In this document: positions 42,804 through 51,591 of the stretch, in pieces | Layout: every line of letters begins with the position of its first letter | How positions within the stretch are numbered: position 1 is the stretch's first letter | Assembly (NCBI RefSeq): GCF_000429525.1 | Contig: NZ_AUCA01000001.1 | Location: 1-64,000 of the forward strand | DNA: 64,000 bases | DNA from: Alicyclobacillus contaminans DSM 17975 | Lineage (GTDB): Bacteria; Bacillota; Bacilli; Alicyclobacillales; Alicyclobacillaceae | Direction: 5' to 3' | The notes under the pieces: generated by a model | Seen by the model: only the letters and a program-made list of their open reading frames with translations | Told to the model about the DNA's origin: nothing | Databases searched by the model: none | Translations under genes and position numbers: made by a program

Positions 42804-44417
42804 TCACGCTTCCGTCGGTTGGCTGCGTTTGCGCGGATTGGAGATCTGAACTTTCCCGACGAACACCGTCAACAGCGTGCCGACCAGGACGAATGCCAGC
42901 CCCCAGAGAAACACGCTGTGCAGCGAGGTGACGAGCGACGACTTGAGAATGGGCACGAACTGCTGCGAGAATTGAGCTGGCATTTTGGCCAGCGCCTCCG
43001 GGCTGAGCAGCGACGAGTACAGGCTCTGCGCATTGCCGTGAATCATCGTCTGCAGCTGCTGGGTCGCCGGATTGTTCGCGGGCAGATGCTGAAACAACGG
43101 CGCCGTCTTTTCCGAGAGCACGTGGCTTGACCGATTGTTGAGCACTGCGCCGAGGATGGTCATGCCGAACGTGCCGCCGATTTGCCGGAAAAACTGGCTG
43201 GATGACGTCACCACGCCGAGTTCCGACTTCGGGAAGCTGTCCTGCAGTGCAATCGTGAGAATCGGGAACACGAGCCCCATGCCCAGTCCCAGGATGACCA
43301 TGTAGACGGACACCGTAAACCCGGATGTGGACACCTGAATCATCGACAGGAGGCCGAAGCTGACCGCCATGATGATCATGCCGAGCGCCAGTTGCACGCG
43401 GACGCCAATCTTCAGCACCAGTTGACCGCCGAGCACACTGCAGGCCATCATCGCAATCATCATGGGCGTCATGGCCGTGCCCGAGGTGGATGGGCTGATG
43501 CCAAGAATTCCCTGCAAGAACAGCGGCACAAACATGATGGATCCGAACATGCCCACCGCCATCAGAAAGCCGACGGCGTTAATGGTGGTGAACACGCGGC
43601 TCTTGAACAGGCGCAGCGGGATGATGGGTTCCGACGCCCGTTGTTCCGCTACGGCAAACAGCGCCAGCGCCACCACGGCCAGGGCGAACAGGCCCAGAAT
43701 CTGCCACGATGTCCAGGCGTAATCCTTGCCGCCGAAGGTCAGTGCCAGCAAGATGCTCACCACGCCAACCACCATGGTGACAATCCCGGCGATGTCGAAT
43801 TGCACCTTGCCCTTGCGAGAGTGGCTCGGCAGACCGAGGGCAATCAAAATCATCGCGGCGATGGCCACGGGCAGATTGATGTAGAACACCCACCGCCAGG
43901 TCAACGCGTCGACAATCCAACCGCCGATTTGCGGACCAATCACCGAGGACAGCCCGAAGATGGCGCCGAACACACCTTGCCACTTGGCGCGGTCTTTGCC
44001 GGAGAACAGGTCTCCGATGATGATCATGGCCATGGGCATCATGATGCCGCCGCCGAGGCCCTGAAAGCCGCGGAACCAAATCAATTGGGGCATCGTTTGG
44101 GCCATGCCGCAGAGCGCCGACCCGGCCACGAAAACAATCAGCCCCGTCAAGTACACCACGCGGCGTCCGAGCAGGTCAGCGAGCTTTCCGGCAATGGGCA
44201 CCACGGTGGTGGATGTCAGCATATATGCGGTGGTCAACCAGGTCATCAGGCCCAGTCCGCCCAACTCGCCGACGATGCGCGGCATGGCCGTACCCACAAT
44301 CGTTTGGTCGAGGGCGCCGAACAGCATGGCAATCATCAATCCTGCGATGAGCATGCCGCGGTGGCGAACGGTCGGCGCGGACGTTTCCATGAGGGTCTGT
44401 GTGGATTCCAACGTCAT
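42804..44417 (-). CDS. DHA2-family MFS drug efflux transporter (second copy)
   Basis: About 537 residues with 14 predicted helices. The N-terminal LFGALDQTIVGTAMPRI, the motif-A loop KLADLLGRRVVYL and the motif-C region GPQIGGWIVD identify an EmrB/QacA-type proton-driven exporter. The ATG at 44417 overlaps the stop of the MarR gene as ATGA, with GGAGGA just before it, so translation is coupled. It is a paralogue of the exporter at 27079, in the same two-gene arrangement. Confidence 0.9.
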   Translation of the reverse strand: MTLESTQTLMETSAPTVRHRGMLIAGLMIAMLFGALDQTIVGTAMPRIVGELGGLGLMTWLTTAYMLTSTTVVPIAGKLADLLGRRVVYLTGLIVFVAGSALCGMAQTMPQLIWFRGFQGLGGGIMMPMAMIIIGDLFSGKDRAKWQGVFGAIFGLSSVIGPQIGGWIVDALTWRWVFYINLPVAIAAMILIALGLPSHSRKGKVQFDIAGIVTMVVGVVSILLALTFGGKDYAWTSWQILGLFALAVVALALFAVAEQRASEPIIPLRLFKSRVFTTINAVGFLMAVGMFGSIMFVPLFLQGILGISPSTSGTAMTPMMIAMMACSVLGGQLVLKIGVRVQLALGMIIMAVSFGLLSMIQVSTSGFTVSVYMVILGLGMGLVFPILTIALQDSFPKSELGVVTSSSQFFRQIGGTFGMTILGAVLNNRSSHVLSEKTAPLFQHLPANNPATQQLQTMIHGNAQSLYSSLLSPEALAKMPAQFSQQFVPILKSSLVTSLHSVFLWGLAFVLVGTLLTVFVGKVQISNPRKRSQPTEA

Positions 44418-44893
44418 TCCTCCGTTTTGCGCGGTGAACCGAGCACCAACGGTACGTTGGTGACTTCGGCAATCTGCGCGAGATTTTCCAATGCCGAAAG
44501 GAAGGTCTCCACCTTCTCCTCCGGCATCTGAGACAAGCAATGGGATACAATCTTCCTTCGTTGTTGAAGCACGTGTTCGAGAGCCCGCCGTCCTGCTGGC
44601 GTAATGGAGAGCGTGACCACGCGGCGGTCATGGCTGGAGCGGGATCGTTTGACGAATCCGTGGTTCTCCAACCGATCCAACATGACCGTCACAGCGCTCG
44701 GATTGACCTCCATTTTGTCCGCCAATTGGGAGACGGTGCAGTCCTCCCTGCTCTGAATAAAGAACAACAGAAAGCACTGCCCGGGAGTGAGGGGAGTGTC
44801 CAACTGCTGCATGACGCCTGGCCCGAAAAAGTGTAACACCGTGTACATCGTGCGTTCAAATCGCTGCGTTTGTGATTCGGTGGATGAAGGCAC
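44414..44893 (-). CDS. MarR-family repressor (second efflux operon)
   Basis: About 159 residues. The winged helix covers LTPGQCFLLFFIQSREDCTVSQLADKMEVNPSAVTVMLDRLEN-type sequence (helix-turn-helix around TVSQLADKMEVN), with the wing SHDRRVVTLSITPAGR. I chose GTG at 44893 with GAAGGGAAG upstream; an ATG at 44935 opens the same frame without a site. Its promoter carries a palindrome over the -10 element. It overlaps the MFS gene by four bases. Confidence 0.85.
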   Translation of the reverse strand: MPSSTESQTQRFERTMYTVLHFFGPGVMQQLDTPLTPGQCFLLFFIQSREDCTVSQLADKMEVNPSAVTVMLDRLENHGFVKRSRSSHDRRVVTLSITPAGRRALEHVLQQRRKIVSHCLSQMPEEKVETFLSALENLAQIAEVTNVPLVLGSPRKTEE

Positions 44894-44947
44894 ACGCTTC
44901 CCTTCTTTGCATGGATGAAAGTTTGAGGGGTGCAATGTTTTAAAAAC

Positions 44948-44987
44948 TAAACGTTTATACTGTATAACGAATTTCCCTTCGTGTCAA
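44948..44987 (-). promoter_or_regulatory. Promoter and operator of the second MarR/MFS operon
   Basis: Read leftward, TTGACA (44987-44982) and TACAGT (44964-44959) are separated by 17 bases. The palindrome TTATAC-T-GTATAA (44955-44967) covers the -10 element and TAAACGTTTA (44948-44957) overlaps its edge. Repression by the MarR protein encoded directly downstream is the simplest reading. Confidence 0.72.
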
Positions 44988-45249
44988 CTCAACGACGGAA
45001 TTCGACAACGGCACGGGCATTCGTGTCGTGGCGTGTAACAATTCGCCTTTCTACTTCGTCCCTCTTGGTGTAAGATAGATTGGATACATTCGCTACCTCA
45101 GTTCCCATTTCCATTCCATAATCCCCATTCAGCGGGCGTTCACAGAAGTTGAGCCGGGATGGCGTGGGTGCGCGGTCACCCGGATGCGCCCGGCGATATT
45201 TCCGCCAACTCCTGTGGCGCCCGACCAGTGGACGAGCGGGAGGAAAGTT

Positions 45250-46833
45250 ATGCGAAGACAATTGGTTGCGGCGGCGTGCTCGCTGACGTTGGCGGCGGCA
45301 AGCGGTGCTGTCGGGAGCACCCCGGTTTGGGCGGATTCTGCGCCGGTCACGGATCTGGCGCCCTCCTCGAGTCTGGAGACGACGGTGACAGGCAGTCCGG
45401 ACGCGACCTTTCAGGCGAGCGAGCAGCAGTACGCAGGATGGTTGACGCAGGGAGACAACTGGCGGGGATATCTGCGGCAGCAAGGGCGTTCCATTACGGT
45501 GACGCTGCCGAGCAGTGCCTCCGTTCGAACGGTTTCCATCGATATGATGCAGAACCCGGCGAGCGGAATTTACTACCCGAGCTATGTGGACGTGGAGGTC
45601 CAGAGCAACGGCCAATGGATCAAGGTGGGCCGGGTGGCCACGCACATTCCCCTGACGGACCGGCGCGTGAGCACGCAGACGTTTGCGCTGCAGTTACCCG
45701 GCGTGGAGACGACGCAAGTGCGGGTCTCGTTCCCCGTGGGCGTATGGGTCTTTGCGCGCCATTTACATATCTACGCTGCGGTCGGTGGTCAGACCGGCGG
45801 AACGGTCGCACCCATTTCCACGTCGGATTCGGGAGATGCCACGGCGAATCGGCCGCTCAGCCCAACCGATCCGGGAGTGAACGGCATCCGCAATATGCTG
45901 TTGGTCTATACGGGCAATCACACGGCTGCGGGGACGTGGACGACGCAGGATTTTCTGCCGATGGTGGGATACTCGTCGCTTAGCAGCGGGTCTTGGCAAG
46001 GGCGCATGTTTGACACCATGCTCTTCGTGCCGTACGGCACGGTCGGAGACACCGAGTCCGCGTGGCAGGACTACCTCCATGATCTGTTCGCGCCGAACCA
46101 GCAACTGGCCGCGCTCGACGCTGCAGTCGGCCAAATCAATCAACAGTTGGGCACCTACGGACAAAAGGAAAACGTCGTGCTGACGCTTCCCTATCCGGCC
46201 TACGGGGACGGCGTCTTCGGCACTGTGAACGGCCAGACCCTTTCGTTTGACGGCGGACCAGACGACGCGCTGGCGCTGCAGGCCCGCCACCAGGCGTTGC
46301 AATGGTATCTGCAACAGCTCCTCGCTGATTGGCGGAACGCGAATTATTCGAATCTCAAACTGGTTGGCCTGTATTGGGAAAACGAGGCGATCAACACGGA
46401 GCGGCCCGGAGAGGTGGCGCTCGTTCAGGATGCGGCGGCGCTCGCGCACGCGCAGTCTCTGTCCTTTTACTGGATTCCCTACTATGACGCCGAGGGTATT
46501 TCCCACTGGCGCTCCTTCGGGTTTGATGCCGCGTGGCTGCAGCCGAACTACGCGGAGCTCGGTAGCGGTGCCGACCTCGGGCGGCTGCGGAACGCCGAGC
46601 AGTATGCGACGAAGTACGGGCTCGGATTGGAACTGGAGTGCACAGGATTGGACGCCACCGGTGCGTCGCTCTACACCAACACCATCAACGAGCTGGCCGC
46701 GGACGGGTACGCGGGCAGCGTGACGCACGCCTATTACGACGCATCCAAACTGTTCACTCAGGCTTCGGGGAGTGTGGATCTGAACACGCGGCTTGTGTAT
46801 GACAACACGTACCAGTTCATAGCGCGCCCTTAG
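45250..46833 (+). CDS. Secreted DUF4855-domain protein
   Basis: About 527 residues. A signal peptide (LVAAACSLTLAAASGAVGSTPVWA region) precedes a beta-sandwich part with WRGYLRQQGRSITVTLPS and VEVQSNGQWIKVG, then the DUF4855 region from about residue 210: MLLVYTGNHTAAGTWT, MFDTMLFVPYG, VVLTLPYPAYGD, LVGLYWENEAIN, FYWIPYYDAEG and WLQPNYAE. The order resembles a TIM-barrel glycosidase fold; the residues WENE and PYYDAEG are candidates for the active site. Biochemical role unknown. The ATG at 45250 follows GGAGGAAAG. A second secreted protein follows 24 bases later, likely co-expressed. Confidence 0.72.
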   Translation: MRRQLVAAACSLTLAAASGAVGSTPVWADSAPVTDLAPSSSLETTVTGSPDATFQASEQQYAGWLTQGDNWRGYLRQQGRSITVTLPSSASVRTVSIDMMQNPASGIYYPSYVDVEVQSNGQWIKVGRVATHIPLTDRRVSTQTFALQLPGVETTQVRVSFPVGVWVFARHLHIYAAVGGQTGGTVAPISTSDSGDATANRPLSPTDPGVNGIRNMLLVYTGNHTAAGTWTTQDFLPMVGYSSLSSGSWQGRMFDTMLFVPYGTVGDTESAWQDYLHDLFAPNQQLAALDAAVGQINQQLGTYGQKENVVLTLPYPAYGDGVFGTVNGQTLSFDGGPDDALALQARHQALQWYLQQLLADWRNANYSNLKLVGLYWENEAINTERPGEVALVQDAAALAHAQSLSFYWIPYYDAEGISHWRSFGFDAAWLQPNYAELGSGADLGRLRNAEQYATKYGLGLELECTGLDATGASLYTNTINELAADGYAGSVTHAYYDASKLFTQASGSVDLNTRLVYDNTYQFIARP

Positions 46834-46857
46834 GGTTTACGGGAGAGGAGAATCGAG

Positions 46858-48285
46858 ATGCGTAACAAGAAGCACCTCCGGCGCGCCGCGGCCGCAGGGA
46901 TGGCGGCGTTGCTGTGTGCGGCGGGGGAAACGTCCTTTGCCAACGCCGCTCAGGCACCGGCCGGGTTTCATCCGGTGCTGTCAACCAAGACGGTGTCGCT
47001 CAATGGGAACTTGGTGTCTTCTCCGAAAGGATTCAGCTACCAGGGAACCTCATATCTGCCGGTATATTATGTGATGCACGCGTTGGACAGCATCGGCATC
47101 CACAGTACGTGGAACGGCAGCGCCTGGCATCTCCAGGTGCCGTCCGGCATTCAGGTGGACCTGAGCCAGATCAGCGTCGGATCTGGTGACGTGTCCATCT
47201 ACATCAACAATACACTGGTCAAGCGCGTATACGGCTTGGTCTACCCTGATCCGGCCTCCGGCAAACCCACCACATACCTGCCCATCTGGTACGCCATGGG
47301 TGTGTTTCAGCGGATGGGCATCACGCCGTCCTGGGACGGCACCCACTGGAACATGAAGCAGACCCAGACCGCTCCTGAGGGCCCAGCGGACACGACGGTC
47401 CAAGCGTCCACGATACCGGGAGCGGTATCCAAGGAGAAGCTGGTGGCCGATTTCGCGGCGGCGGTGGGGGCGACGGCGACCGTACCATCATCGTCGCCGT
47501 ACGACGATGTTCCGACGTCCGATCCGAATGCGGGCGCCGTGCTGCAGGCGGTGTCGAACCACTGGATCACACCGTTCTCCGCGTCCCACTTCGGCGCCGG
47601 CGATGTGGTGACCCTACAGGACGCGGATCAACTCTACTGGAACTATCTGAAAATCACCGACGGTCGGTATCAGCCGGGGCAGACCTGGAGCGCCTGGGCG
47701 GATGACACGGAGTTGACCAACGGTGTTCAGCAAACCGAGTACCTCATGGCAGACGACGAACAGAAATGGATGGCCAACCTCACGGATCTGCTCCGCGGAT
47801 ACTCGGCATCCACCGAGGGCACGGCAACACTGCGCTACACGCCGGAAGAGGAATACGCAGCGACGTTTTCAAAGGCCGTCACCGCAACAGGAACTCCGGT
47901 CTTCACGTCGACCACAGACATCCAGACGGCCATTGTGAACACCTACCGATTCTTCAACAGTGTGACGGTTCAATACGGTGCCGACGACGTCACCGTGCGT
48001 CTGCCGTTGGCGGCGGACGGGACCTGGTTTGTGTACGGATCGAGCACGCAAGACGTGTCCTACAGTCTGGACGGCGGCGCGTCTTGGACGACCGCGGATG
48101 TGTTTGACTCCACTCGCCTGTCGTCACGGCCGAGTTCTGTACTGGTGCGCGCCGCCAGCGCGAACGGACTGTGGATCACGTACAACAAACTGGTCCCGGC
48201 GATAGCCGGCAGCGTGGCGCTCGGTATGGTCCACGTGTGGGTCGACCCCGACGGCTCGCTGCGGGTGGCGCGCATCCCTGTGTGA
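46858..48285 (+). CDS. Secreted stalk-domain protein
   Basis: About 475 residues. A signal peptide ends near SFANAAQA. Two units resembling copper-amine-oxidase N-terminal (stalk) domains follow, each with a YLPV/YLPIWYAM strand-helix and a W-x-G-S/T-x-W-H/N ending (STWNGSAWHLQV, PSWDGTHWNMKQ). A middle part with ITPFSASHFGAGDVVTLQDA resembles a degenerate SLH motif, which suggests attachment to the wall or S-layer. The C-terminal 200 residues match nothing I know. It is in an operon with the DUF4855 protein and ends in a strong terminator. Confidence 0.65.
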   Translation: MRNKKHLRRAAAAGMAALLCAAGETSFANAAQAPAGFHPVLSTKTVSLNGNLVSSPKGFSYQGTSYLPVYYVMHALDSIGIHSTWNGSAWHLQVPSGIQVDLSQISVGSGDVSIYINNTLVKRVYGLVYPDPASGKPTTYLPIWYAMGVFQRMGITPSWDGTHWNMKQTQTAPEGPADTTVQASTIPGAVSKEKLVADFAAAVGATATVPSSSPYDDVPTSDPNAGAVLQAVSNHWITPFSASHFGAGDVVTLQDADQLYWNYLKITDGRYQPGQTWSAWADDTELTNGVQQTEYLMADDEQKWMANLTDLLRGYSASTEGTATLRYTPEEEYAATFSKAVTATGTPVFTSTTDIQTAIVNTYRFFNSVTVQYGADDVTVRLPLAADGTWFVYGSSTQDVSYSLDGGASWTTADVFDSTRLSSRPSSVLVRAASANGLWITYNKLVPAIAGSVALGMVHVWVDPDGSLRVARIPV

Positions 48286-48313
48286 GTCGGCGACGAACGG
48301 ATGTCCACACTGG

Positions 48314-48352
48314 ATGCCACGAGCGCGGGGCATGTTCCCCGGCGCGTGGCAT
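48314..48352 (+). terminator. Terminator of the secreted-protein operon
   Basis: ATGCCAC-GAGCGCGGGG pairs with CCCCGGCGCGTGGCAT around a six-base loop. Confidence 0.7.
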
Positions 48353-48504
48353 GGGTGGTTTGATTCCCCACGGGCCGGGGGAGAGGATGAACCGTTCGTG
48401 CGTTGAATTTAGCATCGTTGGGCGGTGTTTTCTGCCGGGGGCGGGCGCGCGTCCGGCCGGAGGAACGATTGCGCAAACACGATCTCTCGGGAGGCGTCCG
48501 TGGG

Positions 48505-49032
48505 TTGAAAACCCTGATGAAGGTGTTTAGAAACTACATCGGTCCGGTGGTGGCGGGTGTGCTCATCGCCTTATTTACAACGCATTACGTTGTCAGTCAG
48601 GCGGAGGTCATTTCGGGGTCGATGGTGCCAACTCTCCCCTATCCAACCCATCTGCTGGTGGATCATCTGGCGACTGAACTGGCCGCGCCGTATCGGGGCG
48701 AGGTCATCATGTTTCACCACCCCAAGAATTCCACCTCCGAAGATCCGCTGCTGAAACGGATCATCGGGCTGCCCGGGGAAACGGTCTACATCACCAATGG
48801 GCATGTCTATATCAATGGGAAACTGTTGAAGGAGCCGTATCTGACGGTCACCACCGAGGGAACGTTCGGGCCGTACAAGGTGCCGCCTGGAGAGTACTTC
48901 GTGATGGGAGACAACCGAAACAATTCGTTCGACAGCCGGTTCTGGCAAAACCACTTTGTCCCCCGCGCCAATATCATCGGACGAATTGACGCGGTGGTGT
49001 GGCCGCCTTCCGACATGAAGATTGTGCACTGA
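48505..49032 (+). CDS. lepB: Type I signal peptidase
   Basis: About 175 residues. One N-terminal membrane helix (YIGPVVAGVLIALFTTHYVV) is followed by the catalytic Ser in SGSMVPTL, the catalytic Lys in LLKRIIGLPGE, and MGDNRNNSFDSR. It removes signal peptides from secreted proteins on the outer face of the membrane. The TTG at 48505 has GGGAGG ten bases upstream; the ATG at 48517 is an alternative. It lies just after the genes for two large secreted proteins, though a terminator separates them. Confidence 0.9.
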   Translation: MKTLMKVFRNYIGPVVAGVLIALFTTHYVVSQAEVISGSMVPTLPYPTHLLVDHLATELAAPYRGEVIMFHHPKNSTSEDPLLKRIIGLPGETVYITNGHVYINGKLLKEPYLTVTTEGTFGPYKVPPGEYFVMGDNRNNSFDSRFWQNHFVPRANIIGRIDAVVWPPSDMKIVH

Positions 49033-49043
49033 CGCGGAGGGCC

Positions 49044-50321
49044 TCACATGCCCTGCGGCCGTGCAGCGGACGGGCGGTCTCGCTCCGCTTTCCAGAGCAG
49101 CGCCAGGCCCGCACCCAAGAACAGCGCGAAGAGGGGCATCATCGGATAACGGAACCGATCCCAAGCGGGGAAAAACATAAAGAGCAGCGTGTTGTACACA
49201 ATCCACGCGGCCGGGAACAGGGCCAGGCGCCAAGCGCCGCGGTGCACGAAAAACACGCGAATGAGGCCAATCGCCGCCAGCAGCATGAACAGTCCGTACA
49301 CGACGGTGCAGAACCAGGAGATGCTGGTGGTCAGCGCGGGCGCGGTCACGTGAAATGTGTACCACACGCTGTTCACATCGTCCTTGTAGAGGCTGATGAT
49401 TTTCAATATCCCGTGGTGCAGCGTGGTCAGCGGGTGGGACAGGATGTACCGTTCCGCCACCTTTTTGCCGATTTGGTCCTGCAGCAATTCGTTGTTGTGG
49501 GCTGCCAGCAGCGGATTTTTCCAAGGGAGCCAAGACCAGTAGTAGCCCGAGTCGGTTTTCGTCCCCTGCCACAGATTTGTCCCTCCGTTCGTTGACACCA
49601 GCACAAAGTGATGTAGGGACAGGATGTTGCGGATGGTGACCGGCGCAATCGCAGCCGCCATCGGTCCAACAAAGCAGGCGACGCGGGCGAGACTGTTCAG
49701 CCAGCGCCGACGGTTGATCCACCATTCGTACAGGAATATGACCAACGGAAACAGGAGCGTGATGGGACGCACGTCGGAGGCGAGACCCAGCAACAGTCCG
49801 GCGAACAGCGTTGGCCGTATCCACCCGCCCTTCGCTGTGTGCTGGCGCGTCGCATGCACATAGAGATACATCGAAAACACCAGCAGAAACGTGAACAGTT
49901 CTTCCGAACCGAGCACGGAGTTCCAAAGAATTTGGCTGGGCAGCAGTGAGTACCCAATGGCCGCGCACAGAGCCATCCGATGCGACGAAAAGATCTCCGC
50001 GGCCAATCGGTAGATGAGCGCCACGATACCGGTGCTGAGCACGGCGTTGACAAACATCCCAACCATCATGTGCGGGCCGAATATGCGGAGGAACAGCGAC
50101 AGAAACAGCGGCCAGCCAATCGGCCAGTAGGCCGTCGGATGCCCGTTCCATTCATACACGTTGTGTTGCGCCAGCTGTACGGCGTGCGTGAAATACCAAT
50201 CAAAATCCGCCTTTTGCGGCGGATGCATGTATAAAATCCAGAGACAGCGGCCAAGCAAATTCACCGCCAATAGCCCCAGAAACCAGGGGCGTGCCATAGG
50301 GGAGCGGGCGGTTTCCGCCAT
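49044..50321 (-). CDS. ArnT/PMT-type membrane glycosyltransferase (GT39-like)
   Basis: About 425 residues with roughly ten helices. An early acidic loop (PPQKADFDWYFTHAVQLAQ) matches the catalytic first loop of GT-C glycosyltransferases. The block ATRQHTAKGG is followed by helices with LLLGLASDVRPITLLFPLV, as in ArnT-like dolichol/polyprenyl-phosphate-sugar transferases. The ATG at 50321 follows GGAAAGGAGG. It forms an operon with the GT2 gene upstream, which could make the polyprenyl-phosphate sugar donor it uses. The acceptor is unknown. Confidence 0.78.
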   Translation of the reverse strand: MAETARSPMARPWFLGLLAVNLLGRCLWILYMHPPQKADFDWYFTHAVQLAQHNVYEWNGHPTAYWPIGWPLFLSLFLRIFGPHMMVGMFVNAVLSTGIVALIYRLAAEIFSSHRMALCAAIGYSLLPSQILWNSVLGSEELFTFLLVFSMYLYVHATRQHTAKGGWIRPTLFAGLLLGLASDVRPITLLFPLVIFLYEWWINRRRWLNSLARVACFVGPMAAAIAPVTIRNILSLHHFVLVSTNGGTNLWQGTKTDSGYYWSWLPWKNPLLAAHNNELLQDQIGKKVAERYILSHPLTTLHHGILKIISLYKDDVNSVWYTFHVTAPALTTSISWFCTVVYGLFMLLAAIGLIRVFFVHRGAWRLALFPAAWIVYNTLLFMFFPAWDRFRYPMMPLFALFLGAGLALLWKAERDRPSAARPQGM

Positions 50322-50350
50322 ACTCTGTACCTCCTTTCCGTTGCGCACCG

Positions 50351-51484
50351 CTATTCGTGGGTCACGCGAATGGTGCGTTTCACCTGTTCTCGGTTGTCGG
50401 ACTGGGTGCCCCAGGTGAATCGGTTGTTTGCCGTGAACGACCAAGCGGTGGCGATGATAATTCCGAGACATTGCCCCACCAACGCATGCCAGTGCAGCAG
50501 GTGGAACACGTGGGCGACCAGCGCGGTGATGGCGATGCCCACACTCGAGACCAGGATGAAGGTCGGCATCTGCAGCGCGCGCCGCCATTTGACAGGGTGG
50601 GCGTGCTGCTTGCCCCAGGTGACTCTGTCGTTCCACAGGAAATTGTGAATCATTGCCACGCACGACGAGAGGATGGAGGCCCACGCCACCGTTCGAATGT
50701 GCAGGAGGTACAGGCAGATGCTCATCATCACCAGGTTGACCACCACGCCGAGCGCGCCGACCATGCAGAACACATAGAACCGCCGGTCTTCCGGACTGCT
50801 CCAGAGCAGGCGGCCGATGTGCTTCAGGTAGTTCCACTGCTCGCGGAGGCTCATCTTTGATTCGCCGGCGTCGCGCGCCTGGAATGCGTACGGAATTTCA
50901 TGCACCGTCTCATAGTGTCCGTGAACCAGCACTTCCATGAGAATTTTCCAACCGATTGGATTCAGCCGCGCATCGCGGATGACCTCGCGGTGCAAGCCAA
51001 AATAGCCGCCGGTGCAGTCGGAGATGGAGCGCAGGCGGCGAATGGCCAACTGGCCAATTTTTCGCGCAGTCCAGGAGACGAGCTTGCGAAACGCGTTGAG
51101 TCCGCCGTCGCTGCCGCCGGGGACGAAGCGACTGGGAATCACCACATCAATCCCGTCGCGCAGCCGCTGCAAGATGGTGGGCAGCAGTTCCGGTGGGTGC
51201 TGCAGATCCGCGTCCATCACCACGATGAATCGTCCGCGGCTCCGCCGGAATCCCTCTACCACGGCGGTGCCAAGTCCCCGCTCATGCTCGCGATGGACGA
51301 AGTGCACGCGGGCGTTGTCCGCGGCGAGGGCGGCCAAGGCGTCCGGCGTGTCGTCCCGGCTGTCATCGATGAACCAGATTTCATATTCGCACGGAACCGA
51401 TGCCAATGCTTGTTCAATGCGCCGCACAATGGCGCGGACGTTTTCCTTTTCGTTGAACGTCGGGATGACGATACTGAGTTCCAT
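50351..51484 (-). CDS. Polyprenyl-phosphate glycosyltransferase with GtrA domain
   Basis: About 377 residues. The GT2 domain has SIVIPTFNEKENV, VHREHERGLGTAVVEGF, the DxD in VVMDADLQHPPE and SDCTGGYFGL, as in dolichol-phosphate mannosyltransferase. After residue about 245 a GtrA-like domain of four helices follows (FYVFCMVGALGVVVNLVMM; NHNFLWNDRVTW-like NFLWNDRVTWG). It would transfer a sugar to a polyprenyl phosphate and help flip it. The ATG at 51484 follows GAGGAAA. It is co-transcribed with the GT39-like gene and divergent from ManC. Confidence 0.88.
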   Translation of the reverse strand: MELSIVIPTFNEKENVRAIVRRIEQALASVPCEYEIWFIDDSRDDTPDALAALAADNARVHFVHREHERGLGTAVVEGFRRSRGRFIVVMDADLQHPPELLPTILQRLRDGIDVVIPSRFVPGGSDGGLNAFRKLVSWTARKIGQLAIRRLRSISDCTGGYFGLHREVIRDARLNPIGWKILMEVLVHGHYETVHEIPYAFQARDAGESKMSLREQWNYLKHIGRLLWSSPEDRRFYVFCMVGALGVVVNLVMMSICLYLLHIRTVAWASILSSCVAMIHNFLWNDRVTWGKQHAHPVKWRRALQMPTFILVSSVGIAITALVAHVFHLLHWHALVGQCLGIIIATAWSFTANNRFTWGTQSDNREQVKRTIRVTHE

Positions 51485-51591
51485 ATCATTTCCTCGTTTG
51501 CGGTATTGTGGACATGCCTCAACAGACAGATCTATTCTAGTGAAGACGAATGGGCACGTCTACTGTGATTTTGCCAAAAGGAGTCTCCGAA

